Positions 31,505 to 40,298 of a DNA stretch of 46,918 bases are shown piece by piece. Made by a program: the position numbers and the translations under genes. The notes beneath the pieces are model-generated. The model made no database searches. It worked only from the letters and a program-made list of their open reading frames with translations, and had not been told where the DNA came from. Each line of letters begins with the position of its first letter. Position 1 is the first letter of the stretch. The DNA comes from an uncultured Collinsella sp. GTDB lineage: Bacteria > Actinomycetota > Coriobacteriia > Coriobacteriales > Coriobacteriaceae. The DNA is taken from contig CAUHCN010000018.1 in assembly GCA_959604825.1 (NCBI GenBank), positions 1 through 46,918 of the forward strand. The letters run 5' to 3'.

Positions 31505-32695
31505 ATGAGTATCGTATTGTCACATACCACTGCAAAAGCGGTCTACCAGGCCGCGCATTCGGCTTCTGCGAAAGACACCGAGCCCTGTAACCCTGCCGCG
31601 ATTTACGGATCATGTCCCACCGGAACGCTCCTTGACGCAGCCGCAGAATGGCTCACCAAACACGATGTTTCCCTTGACGCAAATGATTGCCTCGAAGTAA
31701 TGGTGTTTGATCGCAGGAATGCGCGCTATGCAATGAACTGTCAATGCCACGTTTCGTCAAAACGATTCTCGAGCTCACGCTTTATAGAGCTCAAAGATGG
31801 CATCTTCATTGTTGGCGTTGAGCTTTGCGCACTTCAGGCCGCCACCTATCTCCCTTTTCGCGAACTGGTGGAGTACTACTTTGAATTGTGCGGCGCTTAC
31901 TCCCTTGGAACCGACTCTTCCACCTCGTATAACGAGCGTTTCGCGCTCACCTCGACCGAAAGGTTAAAACAGTTCTTTAATTCCATTACCAGATGCGACG
32001 GTCTGGCCCTTGCCCGAAAGGCGATCCAATGTGTGCGCGACGGATGCCGGTCTCCTATGGAAACGGCCTTTGTCATGATGCTAACGCTGCCTAAAAGCGA
32101 AGGAGGGCTTGGTATTAAGGGAATTGAGACCGATTACGAGGTGCAGGTCACCGCTGCCGCAAAGAATCTCACGAGACGCAAAAAGTTCTTTATGGATGCG
32201 TATCTAAAGAAATCTCGCACAGACATTGAATACAACGGGTTTTATCATGACGCGGAAGAAGACCGCGCCATCGATGAGGAGCGCAAGAATGCGCTTGCGT
32301 CCATGGGATACGGAATCATCACCGTCAGTCGTTATTCCTTTATGCATGCCAGCGCTTTCGTTAGGGTCATGGAGGCGATCCAACGGAAAGAGGGCATACG
32401 CCCCTCGCGTCTGCCAAAAGACTTTCAAATCATGCAAGAGAACCTGAGACAGTTTGTGCTCAGAAGGTTTATAGAAGAGAAAAAGCGAATTCAGAAGCAG
32501 CTTCGCCAGGATTCCGAAGATCGTCAACGAATCGACCTCGAAAAAGCAACACTCGAAGGCATCACGCTGGATGACCCGACAATAAATGAAGTTCCGGCAA
32601 TCGATGACATGCAGACTGTCGAATCCTACAGCCCATCATTTGCCCAAATAAGCAGCCTCGCGCCCGAGGGCAGAATCTTCGGGGCCGGAAGCTAG
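31505..32695 (+). CDS. AbiEi/DUF559-like protein, second paralogue
   Basis: A 396-residue protein related to that at 22210-23259. The N-terminus IVLSHTTAKAVYQAAH resembles AbiEi-type regulators. Then come ELCGAY (127-132), SPMETAFVMMLTLP at 183-196 with GGLGI, and the nuclease-like set: D231, E242 in IEYNGFYH, and DEERKNALASMGYGIITV. The E-Y-N-G-x-x-H and R-x-N-x-L-x-x-M-G pattern matches DUF559/Vsr-like folds. A charged, Lys/Gln-rich extension of ~90 residues follows. Codon use is less GC-rich than its neighbours, which suggests transfer. No ribosome-binding site is clear. No partner toxin is adjacent. Confidence 0.7.
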   Translation: MSIVLSHTTAKAVYQAAHSASAKDTEPCNPAAIYGSCPTGTLLDAAAEWLTKHDVSLDANDCLEVMVFDRRNARYAMNCQCHVSSKRFSSSRFIELKDGIFIVGVELCALQAATYLPFRELVEYYFELCGAYSLGTDSSTSYNERFALTSTERLKQFFNSITRCDGLALARKAIQCVRDGCRSPMETAFVMMLTLPKSEGGLGIKGIETDYEVQVTAAAKNLTRRKKFFMDAYLKKSRTDIEYNGFYHDAEEDRAIDEERKNALASMGYGIITVSRYSFMHASAFVRVMEAIQRKEGIRPSRLPKDFQIMQENLRQFVLRRFIEEKKRIQKQLRQDSEDRQRIDLEKATLEGITLDDPTINEVPAIDDMQTVESYSPSFAQISSLAPEGRIFGAGS

Positions 32696-33035
32696 ACCGG
32701 CTAACAAGGTGGGTACCCTAGCGATGTGCAAAATTGCGAGTATTCAGCAGGGTCGGCCCTCCAGCACCCACAAGTTAATCCAAATGAAAAACAAAAACGC
32801 TATCGAACGGGAACGTTAGGCAACATTTGAGGAAGACCTTGTCTGTTTACCGCCCTTGGATAACTCTTGAGCGGCTTTATTTGGCCTGGAATAGATTAAC
32901 GGACCCCCTATAGTTGCAGAATACTCCAATTTTTGCACGGCGCGGGGGCACCCACCCCGGCATCGGCTATCAAAACCGCTCAGTCCGGAATCTCGTCCAC
33001 TATTCCCCATCATTTTATGCGACGAATTACCTGTA
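32696..33035. other. non-coding, AT-rich gap
   Basis: No gene is supported. A weak GGGGG/CCCC hairpin lies near 32945-32962 in GCGCGGGGGCACCCACCCC. The region between AbiEi-like paralogue 2 and the zinc island looks like decayed or repeat-derived DNA. Confidence 0.4.
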
Positions 33036-33040
33036 CGTCA

Positions 33041-33068
33041 TTGACATATGAACATGCGCTCATATAAT
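33041..33068 (+). promoter_or_regulatory. consensus promoter of the smtB-like operon
   Basis: TTGACA (33041-33046) and TATAAT (33063-33068) are both perfect consensus, 16 bases apart. The first SmtB-type operator arm fills the spacer and the -10. Confidence 0.85.
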
Positions 33069-33101
33069 CGGAAGTAAGTTATATGAGCGCATGTTCATAT
33101 G
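33045..33101. promoter_or_regulatory. paired SmtB/CzrA-type operators
   Basis: A perfect 23-bp inverted repeat: arm 1 at 33045-33067 and arm 2 at 33079-33101, 11 bases apart. Each arm is itself an imperfect palindrome of the TATGA-N8-TCATA type, matching SmtB-family operators. Arm 1 covers the promoter and arm 2 the transcription start. A third site is at 33818-33838. Confidence 0.85.
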
Positions 33102-33114
33102 AAAGGATATTGCA

Positions 33115-33480
33115 ATGAGCATCCGCGTTGATGAAACGAAACCCGACATCGAGGCCACCGAGCCCGTGATTCCCACCAGCTGCTCGCCCGAGGACCTTCC
33201 CGACGAGGAGCTGTTGTACGACCTGGCCGACCTGTTCAAGGTCTTCAGCGACACCACACGCATCAAGATTCTCTATGCCCTCATGGGTCGCGAGCTCTGC
33301 GTGGCTGACATCGCCGAAGCGACCGCGACCTCGCAGTCTGCGGTGTCGCACCAGCTGCGCACGCTTAAGCAGTCGCACCTGGTCAAGTTCCGCCGCGACG
33401 GCCGCAACATTCTCTACTCGCTCGCCGACGATCATGTCTACACCATGCTCAACCAGGGCATGAGCCATATCTGCGAATAG
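33115..33480 (+). CDS. ArsR/SmtB family metal-sensing repressor
   Basis: A 121-residue winged-helix repressor that should release DNA on binding zinc, cadmium or similar. The recognition helix is in DIAEATATSQSAVSHQLRTLK. The alpha-5 zinc site is complete: D105-x-H107-x10-H118-x2-E121, the SmtB/CzrA spacing. ELCVAD with Cys62 could also form an alpha-3 site. It has GAAAGGA upstream. It leads an operon with an HMA protein and a P1B ATPase, and its own promoter contains two operator arms, so it is autoregulated. Confidence 0.95.
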   Translation: MSIRVDETKPDIEATEPVIPTSCSPEDLPDEELLYDLADLFKVFSDTTRIKILYALMGRELCVADIAEATATSQSAVSHQLRTLKQSHLVKFRRDGRNILYSLADDHVYTMLNQGMSHICE

Positions 33481-33543
33481 CAATCAACCACGGTATCAGC
33501 GCGGCCGGCACCCAGACCGCCAACACAGGGAAAGGAACCCACC

Positions 33544-33762
33544 ATGAAAAAGCAGTTTAAGCTCGACGAGATCGATTGCGCCAACTGCGCGCGTGAACTT
33601 CAGGACGAGCTGGCTAAGCTCGATGGCGTCAAGTCCGTTTCGGTCAACTTTATGACCCAGAAGCTGACGCTCGAGGCCGACGACGCCAAGTTCGACGAGG
33701 TCCTGGACCGCGTCGTTGAGTTCACCGCCGACGCCGAGCCGGACTGCGAGATCATTCTCTAA
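33544..33762 (+). CDS. free-standing HMA domain protein
   Basis: A 72-residue heavy-metal-associated domain of ferredoxin-like fold. The metal site is IDCANCA, with Cys12 and Cys15. The acidic C-terminus (DAEPDCEIIL) is unusual and contains one more Cys. It likely delivers or buffers a thiophilic metal for the ATPase that follows, which lacks its own HMA domain. AAAGGAA precedes the start. It lies 63 bases after the repressor gene in the same operon. Confidence 0.9.
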   Translation: MKKQFKLDEIDCANCARELQDELAKLDGVKSVSVNFMTQKLTLEADDAKFDEVLDRVVEFTADAEPDCEIIL

Positions 33763-33784
33763 CCCGCGCACACGTTGACCTGTA

Positions 33785-33808
33785 AGGCCGCGCTTGCCGC
33801 GGCCTTTG
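33785..33808 (+). terminator. hairpin between the HMA and ATPase genes
   Basis: AAGGCCGCG pairs with CGCGGCCTT around CTTGC. Only a short T-run follows, so it may attenuate rather than stop the operon. It overlaps a candidate -35 (TTGCCG, 33794-33799) for the ATPase. Confidence 0.55.
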
Positions 33809-33817
33809 CTCGCGAAA

Positions 33818-33838
33818 TTATATGAGCAAGTGTTCATA
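33818..33838. promoter_or_regulatory. third SmtB-type operator, upstream of the ATPase
   Basis: TTATATGAGCAAGTGTTCAT matches arm 2 of the first operator pair except for four bases. TTATAT here can be a -10 with TTGCCG 18 bases upstream, giving the ATPase its own regulated promoter. Confidence 0.75.
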
Positions 33839-33861
33839 CACTCAAATGGGAGGTTTGAATC

Positions 33862-35814
33862 ATGGCAGCCGCCGACCCCAAAAAGAAAAAGAAGAAGCGC
33901 AAGAAGAAAGAGTCCCTTGAGCACAAGCGCAACCGCATCCTGGTAGCACTGGGCATTTTTGCCGTTGTTTATGCCCTCGACGAGCTCGGCGCCCTCACTA
34001 TCGCATTTGGGGAGCCCGGCAACATCTACGCCAGCTTCGCGCTGTTCCTCGTGCCGTTTTTGATTGCCGGCTACGACGTACTGCAAAAGGCATTCAATAA
34101 CATCCGCCGCGGCAAGGCCTTCGACGAGAGCTTCCTCATGGCCGTCGCGACCATCGGCGCGTTTGCCATGGTGCTCTTCCCCGACACCGACCCGCACATG
34201 GCCGAAGGTGCCGCTGTCATGCTGTTCTACCAGGTCGGCGAGTTGTTCCAGGCATACGCTGTGGGCAAGAGCCGCAAGTCGATCAGTGCCATGATGGACA
34301 TCGCGCCCGACTACGCTAACGTCGAGCAGCCCGACGGCACGCTCGAGCAAGTCTTCCCCGATGACATCGCCGTCGGCACCGTCATCGTCGTCAAGCCTGG
34401 CGAGCGCGTGCCCATCGACGGCATCATCGTCGAAGGCGAGACACAGCTCGATACCGCCGCCCTTACTGGCGAGTCAGTCCCCCGTCCGGCCAAAACCGGA
34501 GACGATATCATCAGCGGTTGCATCAACATGACGGGCCTCATCCACGTGCGCACCACCAAGCCCTTTGGCGAGTCCACCGTCGCGCGCGTCCTGGAACTCG
34601 TGGAGAATGCCAGCGAAAAGAAGGCGCGCACCGAGAACTTCATCACGCGCTTCGCCCGCGTCTACACGCCCGCCGTCACCGGCGCGGCCGCGGTACTCGC
34701 GCTCGGCGGCGGTTTGGTCACCGGCGCCTGGTCCGACTGGATCCTGCGCGGCCTGACCTTCCTGGTCGTCAGCTGCCCGTGTGCGCTCGTGATCAGCGTG
34801 CCGCTCAGTTTCTTTGGCGGCATCGGCGGCGCGTCCAAGCTGGGCGTTCTCATCAAGGGTTCCAACTACCTCGAGACGCTCGCCGATGTGGACACCGTCG
34901 TCTTTGACAAGACGGGCACCCTCACCAACGGCACGTTCTCGGTCGTCGCGGTGCACCCCGAGGCAGGCTATACCGAGCAGTCGCTACTCGAGGTCGCAGC
35001 CCTCGCCGAGTCGTTCTCCGACCATCCCATCGCGCAGTCGGTGCGCACCGCCTTCCAGGGCGAGCTCGATCCCAAGCGCGTAAGCGACTCCACCAACGAC
35101 GCGGGCCATGGCGTGACGGCGACTATCGACAGCAAACATGTCGTCGTCGGCAACGCCAAGATGCTTGCTGCGGCCGGTATCGACGCTCCCAATTGCGAGG
35201 TCGTCGGTACGATCCTCCACGTGCTCGTCGACGGCACCTATGCCGGCCACATCGTAATTGCCGACACCATCAAGGTCGATGCGGAGCAAACGATTCTCGA
35301 CCTGCACGCCGCCGGCGTCAAGCGCACCGTCATGCTCACGGGCGACCGCGAGGAGGTTGCGGCGTCTGTGGCCAAGCAGCTCGGCCTCGACGAGTTCCAC
35401 GCGCAGCTGCTGCCGGGCGACAAGGTCGAGCGTGTTGAAGCGCTGCTCGCGGCCGAAAGTGGCAAGGGCAAGCTCGCCTTTGTCGGCGACGGTATCAACG
35501 ACGCGCCTGTGCTTACGCGCGCTGATGTGGGCATTGCCATGGGCGCCATGGGTTCCGACGCCGCGATCGAGGCCGCCGATGTGGTGCTGATGGACGACAA
35601 GCCGTCCGACATTTCCCGCGCTATTCGCGTGGCGCGCAAGACCATGTCGATTGTTTGGCAGAACATCATCTTTGCGCTGGGCATTAAGCTGCTGATCCTT
35701 GTGCTGGCAGCGCTGGGCATCGCCAATATGTGGCTTGCCGTCTTTGGCGACGTGGGCGTGGCGATCATCGCCATCCTGAACGCCATGCGCGCGATGGGTG
35801 TCAAGAACCTGTAG
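33862..35814 (+). CDS. P1B-type Zn/Cd/Pb-exporting ATPase
   Basis: A 650-residue membrane pump that uses ATP to export divalent soft metals. It shows SCPCALV (C305-P306-C307), the phosphorylated Asp349 of DKTGTLTNG, the SDHPIAQS motif (His388), TGES, and GDGINDAPVL. The last membrane segment, FGDVGVAIIAILNAMR, has the Asp of the zinc/cadmium group. Unlike ZntA/CadA it has no N-terminal HMA domain. In its place is a lysine tract (K7-K16 region, KKKKKKRKKK). The HMA is a separate upstream gene. GGGAGG lies upstream. Confidence 0.94.
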   Translation: MAAADPKKKKKKRKKKESLEHKRNRILVALGIFAVVYALDELGALTIAFGEPGNIYASFALFLVPFLIAGYDVLQKAFNNIRRGKAFDESFLMAVATIGAFAMVLFPDTDPHMAEGAAVMLFYQVGELFQAYAVGKSRKSISAMMDIAPDYANVEQPDGTLEQVFPDDIAVGTVIVVKPGERVPIDGIIVEGETQLDTAALTGESVPRPAKTGDDIISGCINMTGLIHVRTTKPFGESTVARVLELVENASEKKARTENFITRFARVYTPAVTGAAAVLALGGGLVTGAWSDWILRGLTFLVVSCPCALVISVPLSFFGGIGGASKLGVLIKGSNYLETLADVDTVVFDKTGTLTNGTFSVVAVHPEAGYTEQSLLEVAALAESFSDHPIAQSVRTAFQGELDPKRVSDSTNDAGHGVTATIDSKHVVVGNAKMLAAAGIDAPNCEVVGTILHVLVDGTYAGHIVIADTIKVDAEQTILDLHAAGVKRTVMLTGDREEVAASVAKQLGLDEFHAQLLPGDKVERVEALLAAESGKGKLAFVGDGINDAPVLTRADVGIAMGAMGSDAAIEAADVVLMDDKPSDISRAIRVARKTMSIVWQNIIFALGIKLLILVLAALGIANMWLAVFGDVGVAIIAILNAMRAMGVKNL

Positions 35815-35830
35815 CGCTCGTGGTCCCTCC

Positions 35831-35960
35831 GGCCGGGGCCGGGCTTGGTTTTGAAAACGTCCTCGACCAATGAAACGCCCCCGTTCTGCTCCTTCGGAGC
35901 TACGAACGGGGGCGCTTCTGGTCTGCGGAGTGTTTTCAAAAACCAAGCCCGGTCCCGGCC
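35831..35960. repeat. 130-bp nested hairpin between convergent genes
   Basis: The outer arms 35831-35858 and 35932-35960 pair almost fully (GGCCGGG(G/A)CCGGGCTTGG against its complement, then a T-run and GAAAAC). Inside, CGCCCCCGTT (35876-35885) pairs with AACGGGGGCG (35905-35914), with TGCTCC/GGAGC at the tip. It could end both the ATPase and the DtxR-type transcripts. The length suggests an inserted element. Confidence 0.7.
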
Positions 35961-36038
35961 TGCGGTAACGTTGCTGGCGGTTCTTGGGCATCGCTTGCTG
36001 GCGGGGTTCCTTGTCTGAGTTGGACTTGGTTGGCGGGG

Positions 36039-36416
36039 CTACTGGTCCCGGTCGCTGTCCCGTCCCAGCATCGCCCTCAGCTTCTCAAAGCTTTCCTCGC
36101 TCAGGCAGTGCTCCATGTGGCAGCCCTCTTGCGACGCGACCTCGGGCGTTACGCCTGCGTCCTCTAGCAGACCTACAAAAAAGCAGTGGCGCTCCCACAT
36201 TTGACGGGCAACCTCAAGACCGCGTTCCGTCAGATGCACGTCGCGTTTGCCCATCTCCACGTAGCCGGTGCTCTCCAAGGCCGCCATGGCTTTAGAGACG
36301 CTTGCTTTGGTTACGCCCAAGTATTCGGCAACGTCGATCGAGCGCACGATGCCCTGACGTTCCGATAGGACGTAGATCGATTCGAGATAGTCTTCTCCGG
36401 ATTCACGTAGGGCCAT
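36039..36416 (-). CDS. DtxR/MntR-type metal-dependent regulator
   Basis: A 125-residue regulator with an N-terminal winged helix (ESGEDYLESIYVLSERQGIVRSIDVAEYLGVTKASVSKAMAALESTGYVE) and dimerisation/metal-binding helices with VTPEVASQEGCHMEHCLSEESFEKL. The HMEH and nearby Cys/Glu fit the metal site. It is short, with no SH3-like C-terminal domain, as in MntR. It likely senses manganese or iron. AAAGGCGG precedes the start. It is convergent with the zinc exporter operon. Confidence 0.9.
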   Translation of the reverse strand: MALRESGEDYLESIYVLSERQGIVRSIDVAEYLGVTKASVSKAMAALESTGYVEMGKRDVHLTERGLEVARQMWERHCFFVGLLEDAGVTPEVASQEGCHMEHCLSEESFEKLRAMLGRDSDRDQ

Positions 36417-36555
36417 GGGCCGCCTTTCGCGATGATTGCTAGTTAGCCTTTGGATACTTTCCTTGGCTTACTTTACCGCAAAAGTTGACCATGTCTTACT
36501 GCATTGACCAAAAAGTTAGCCGCGTTTCACAAAACGTGCGAGATGAAAACAAAAT

Positions 36556-36617
36556 GGGAACGCCCCGCAAGGAGTGTCCCCAGCTGCCGGCACAAAAGGA
36601 ACGTCCCCAAGTGCCGA
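36556..36617. repeat. GTCCCC / GTGCCGGC repeat units
   Basis: Two units: GAGTGTCCCCAGCTGCCGGC then GGAACGTCCCCAAGTGCCG, as at 34-60 and 12773-12900. They lie just past the Cof-type HAD stop. Confidence 0.6.
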
Positions 36618-36625
36618 ATCCGCAG

Positions 36626-37396
36626 CTAAACCAGCCCAAAGTGCTTGGCGGCGTTGTAGATGCCGTCGTCGTCCACGGCGGTCGTAACGTAGGTCGCTGC
36701 GGCCTTCACGGTATCCTGCGCGTTGCCCATGGCCACACTTGTGCCCACGGCCGAGAACATCGACAGGTCGTTCTCGCCATCGCCAAAGGCGATCGCCTCG
36801 CTCGCGTCGATGCCCAAGCGCTCCAGCGTCGCCGCCACGCCCAGGTCCTTGCCGCCGTTAGCGGGAATAATATCGCAGAACAGATCGCACCAGCGCGTGG
36901 TGAGCGAATGCGACACGGCATCAGTCACGATATGCTCGTCGGCCGGGTCCACAAAGGCGCAGAACTGGTAGACCGGTGCGTCAAAGGCGCGCTCAAACGG
37001 CTCCTCGTGGTAGACGATTCCCGCGTTGCTACCGGCCGTCACCACGCGCTCGGACAGGCGGTTCACAAACGAATTCTCGCCCTGCATGCACAGCGAGTCG
37101 TAACGCCCCTGAGCCACCTGGTCCACGATCACCGCAACATCGTCCGGATCGATCGGGCAGCTGCGGTAAACACCACTGGCATCAAAGCAATGCTGACCCG
37201 AAAGCGTAATGTACGCATCCCAGCCAAGGTCGAACAGCCAGTCCGGCATCTGGTAGGTCGGACGGCCCGTAGCGATCACGCACGCAATCCCCTGCTCGTG
37301 AAAGCTGTCGAGCACCTGCTGCGCCGACGCCGGAATCCGGTGGGTCTTAAAGCTCAGCAGCGTGCCGTCGATATCGAAAAACGCGGCCCCGATCAT
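36626..37396 (-). CDS. Cof-type HAD phosphatase
   Basis: A 256-residue HAD-superfamily hydrolase. FFDIDGTLLSF is motif I, IATGRPT motif II, NGGKDLGVAATLERLGI motif III and FGDGENDLSMFSAVG motif IV, with a C2-type cap between. Family members dephosphorylate sugar phosphates or cofactors such as pyridoxal phosphate; the substrate is not known. GAGGAG lies upstream. It starts six bases after the ABC-F stop, so both are one operon. Confidence 0.9.
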   Translation of the reverse strand: MIGAAFFDIDGTLLSFKTHRIPASAQQVLDSFHEQGIACVIATGRPTYQMPDWLFDLGWDAYITLSGQHCFDASGVYRSCPIDPDDVAVIVDQVAQGRYDSLCMQGENSFVNRLSERVVTAGSNAGIVYHEEPFERAFDAPVYQFCAFVDPADEHIVTDAVSHSLTTRWCDLFCDIIPANGGKDLGVAATLERLGIDASEAIAFGDGENDLSMFSAVGTSVAMGNAQDTVKAAATYVTTAVDDDGIYNAAKHFGLV

Positions 37397-37402
37397 CCTC
37401 GT

Positions 37403-39262
37403 CTACTCCTCGCCCTCGAGCTTTTCGCTCGCCTCGAGCCACGCCATCTCCAGCTCGTCCATGGCGGCGTGGGCCTCGTCGATCTTTGCCTGCTGCTCGC
37501 CCAGCGCCGTGTAGTTGGTGGGATCGACCTGGGCCATGGCGGCCTCGGCCTCCTCCACGCGAGCGCGCTGCGTCTCCATCTTGCGCTCGAGCGAACTCAC
37601 CTCGCGGCGAAGCTTCTGGCGTTCGGCGTTGGAAAGGCCATTGGGCTGCCCGCTCGTCTTGGGCTTTTCGGCCGCAACCGCTGCGGCGCCGGTGTCGAAC
37701 GTGCCGGTCTTGGCGCTCGGCGCGCCCACGGGCTCGCCCTCGGCGGTGGCGTTGCACAGGCGCAGGTACTGATCCACGCCGCCGGGCATATGCGTCAGGT
37801 GGCCGTCGAGCAGCGCCCACTGCTGGTCGGTCACGCGCTCCATGAGGAAACGGTCGTGCGTCACTAGGATCAGCGTGCCAGGCCAGCCGTCGAGCAGATC
37901 CTCGACAATCGCCAGCATGTCGGTATCGAGGTCGTTGCCGGGCTCGTCCAGGATGAGCACGTTGGGCTCGTCCAGGATTGTCAGCAGCAGCGACAGGCGA
38001 CGGCGCTGGCCGCCCGAAAGATCGCCGATGCGGCTCCAGAGCTGCTGCGTCGTAAAGCCCAGACGCTCGCAGAGCTTCTCGGGCGAAGTCTCCTTGCCGT
38101 CGATGACGTAGTACTTCTTATAGTTGCTGAGCACCTCGCGGATCGTGTCGCCCATGTAGGGCTCGAGCTCTTCGAGCTGCTGCGACAGCACGCCAAAGCG
38201 CACCGTCTGGCCAATCTTCACGCGACCGCGCAGGGGCGCGATCTTGCCCTGAATCACGTCGAGCAGTGTGGACTTGCCGGCGCCGTTCTCGCCCAAAAGA
38301 CCATAGCGATCGCCCGCACCAATGAGCCAGGTCACGTCGGAGAGCACCTGCTTGGGCGCGCCATCGGTATCCGCATAGCCGGCATCCACGTCGACCACAT
38401 CGATAACCTGCTTGCCCAGGCGGCTCACGGCCAGGCGCTTGAGCTCCAGCTCGTCACGCACGGGCGGCACGTCGGCGATCAGCTCGCGAGCAGCCTCAAC
38501 GCGAAACTTGGGCTTGGTGGAACGGGCCTGGGCGCCGCGGCTCAGCCACGCGAGCTCCTTGCGCGCCATGTTGCGGCGGCGCTCCTCGGTGACAGCGGCC
38601 ATGCGGTCGCGCTCCACGCGCTGCAGGATGTATGCCGAGTAGCCGCCCTCAAAGGGATCGACCTGGCCGTCGTGGACCTCCCACATGCTGGTGCAGACCT
38701 CGTCCAAGAACCAGCGGTCGTGCGTGACCACGAGCATGGCGCCCTGGCCGCGCTGCCAGCGGGCCTTTAAGTGACGCGCAAGCCAGTTGATGGTGCGCAT
38801 GTCCAGGTGGTTGGTGGGCTCATCGAGCATGAGCACGTCATAGTCGCCGATCAGCAGGCGCGCGAGGTCCACGCGGCGGCGCTGACCGCCCGAGAGCTCG
38901 CCTACCATGCCCTCCCAGGGCACATCGCTAATGAGGCCGGCGAGGATCTGGCGCGTACGGGGGCTCGACGCCCACTCGTACTCGGGCGTGTCGCCCACAA
39001 CGGCATGATGCACGGTATCGGTGTCGACAAGCTGATCCTTTTGGCCGAGTAGACCGATCGTGGTGCCGCGGCGGTGCGTCACGCGTCCGTCATCGGGCTC
39101 CAGCGTGCCGGCGAGCACGCTCAGCAGCGTCGACTTGCCGTCGCCGTTTTTACCGACAATACCAATGCGGTCGCCCTCGCCCACGCCGAGCGTCACGCTA
39201 TCGAAAATATGCTTGGTGGGAAACTCTAGGCTGATGGAATCGCATCCCAAAAGAATCGCCAT
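37403..39262 (-). CDS. ABC-F family ATPase, Uup-like
   Basis: A 619-residue soluble protein with two ABC domains and no membrane part; ABC-F proteins act on the ribosome. Walker A is GKNGDGKSTLL in domain 1 and GENGAGKSTLL in domain 2. The signatures are LSGGQRRRVDLARLL and LSGGQRRRLSLLL. Walker B DEPTNHLDM is intact in domain 1, whereas domain 2 has DEPGNDLDT, with Gly in place of Thr. The C-terminal ~75 residues are a coiled coil (SNAERQKLRREVSSLERKMETQRA), as in Uup. Start at 39262 with GAAGGAG. Confidence 0.9.
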   Translation of the reverse strand: MAILLGCDSISLEFPTKHIFDSVTLGVGEGDRIGIVGKNGDGKSTLLSVLAGTLEPDDGRVTHRRGTTIGLLGQKDQLVDTDTVHHAVVGDTPEYEWASSPRTRQILAGLISDVPWEGMVGELSGGQRRRVDLARLLIGDYDVLMLDEPTNHLDMRTINWLARHLKARWQRGQGAMLVVTHDRWFLDEVCTSMWEVHDGQVDPFEGGYSAYILQRVERDRMAAVTEERRRNMARKELAWLSRGAQARSTKPKFRVEAARELIADVPPVRDELELKRLAVSRLGKQVIDVVDVDAGYADTDGAPKQVLSDVTWLIGAGDRYGLLGENGAGKSTLLDVIQGKIAPLRGRVKIGQTVRFGVLSQQLEELEPYMGDTIREVLSNYKKYYVIDGKETSPEKLCERLGFTTQQLWSRIGDLSGGQRRRLSLLLTILDEPNVLILDEPGNDLDTDMLAIVEDLLDGWPGTLILVTHDRFLMERVTDQQWALLDGHLTHMPGGVDQYLRLCNATAEGEPVGAPSAKTGTFDTGAAAVAAEKPKTSGQPNGLSNAERQKLRREVSSLERKMETQRARVEEAEAAMAQVDPTNYTALGEQQAKIDEAHAAMDELEMAWLEASEKLEGEE

Positions 39263-39332
39263 ATGCCCTGCTCCTTCGTAGAAATTCAACGTTGTCCATG
39301 ATAGCAGCGAAAAGGCGGGGCGCACACGACAC

Positions 39333-39372
39333 AAAAAGGCGGACCATCTCCCGCAAGAGATGACCCGCCTCT
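39333..39372 (-). terminator. intrinsic terminator of the pst operon
   Basis: On the minus strand GGCGGGTCATCTC pairs with GAGATGGTCCGCC around TTGCGG, followed by TTTTTG. It lies about 55 bases past the pstB stop. Confidence 0.85.
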
Positions 39373-39425
39373 CCAATCAGTCCCGTGGCGACCGTGGCCG
39401 CCGCGGGCCTCAAGCATGTTCCGGA

Positions 39426-40294
<869 letters not shown>

Positions 40295-40298
<4 letters not shown>

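Noticed and set aside
33785..33808. Full terminator separating the HMA gene from the ATPase operon
   Set aside because: The T-run is only three bases, so complete termination is unlikely; listed as a possible attenuator instead.
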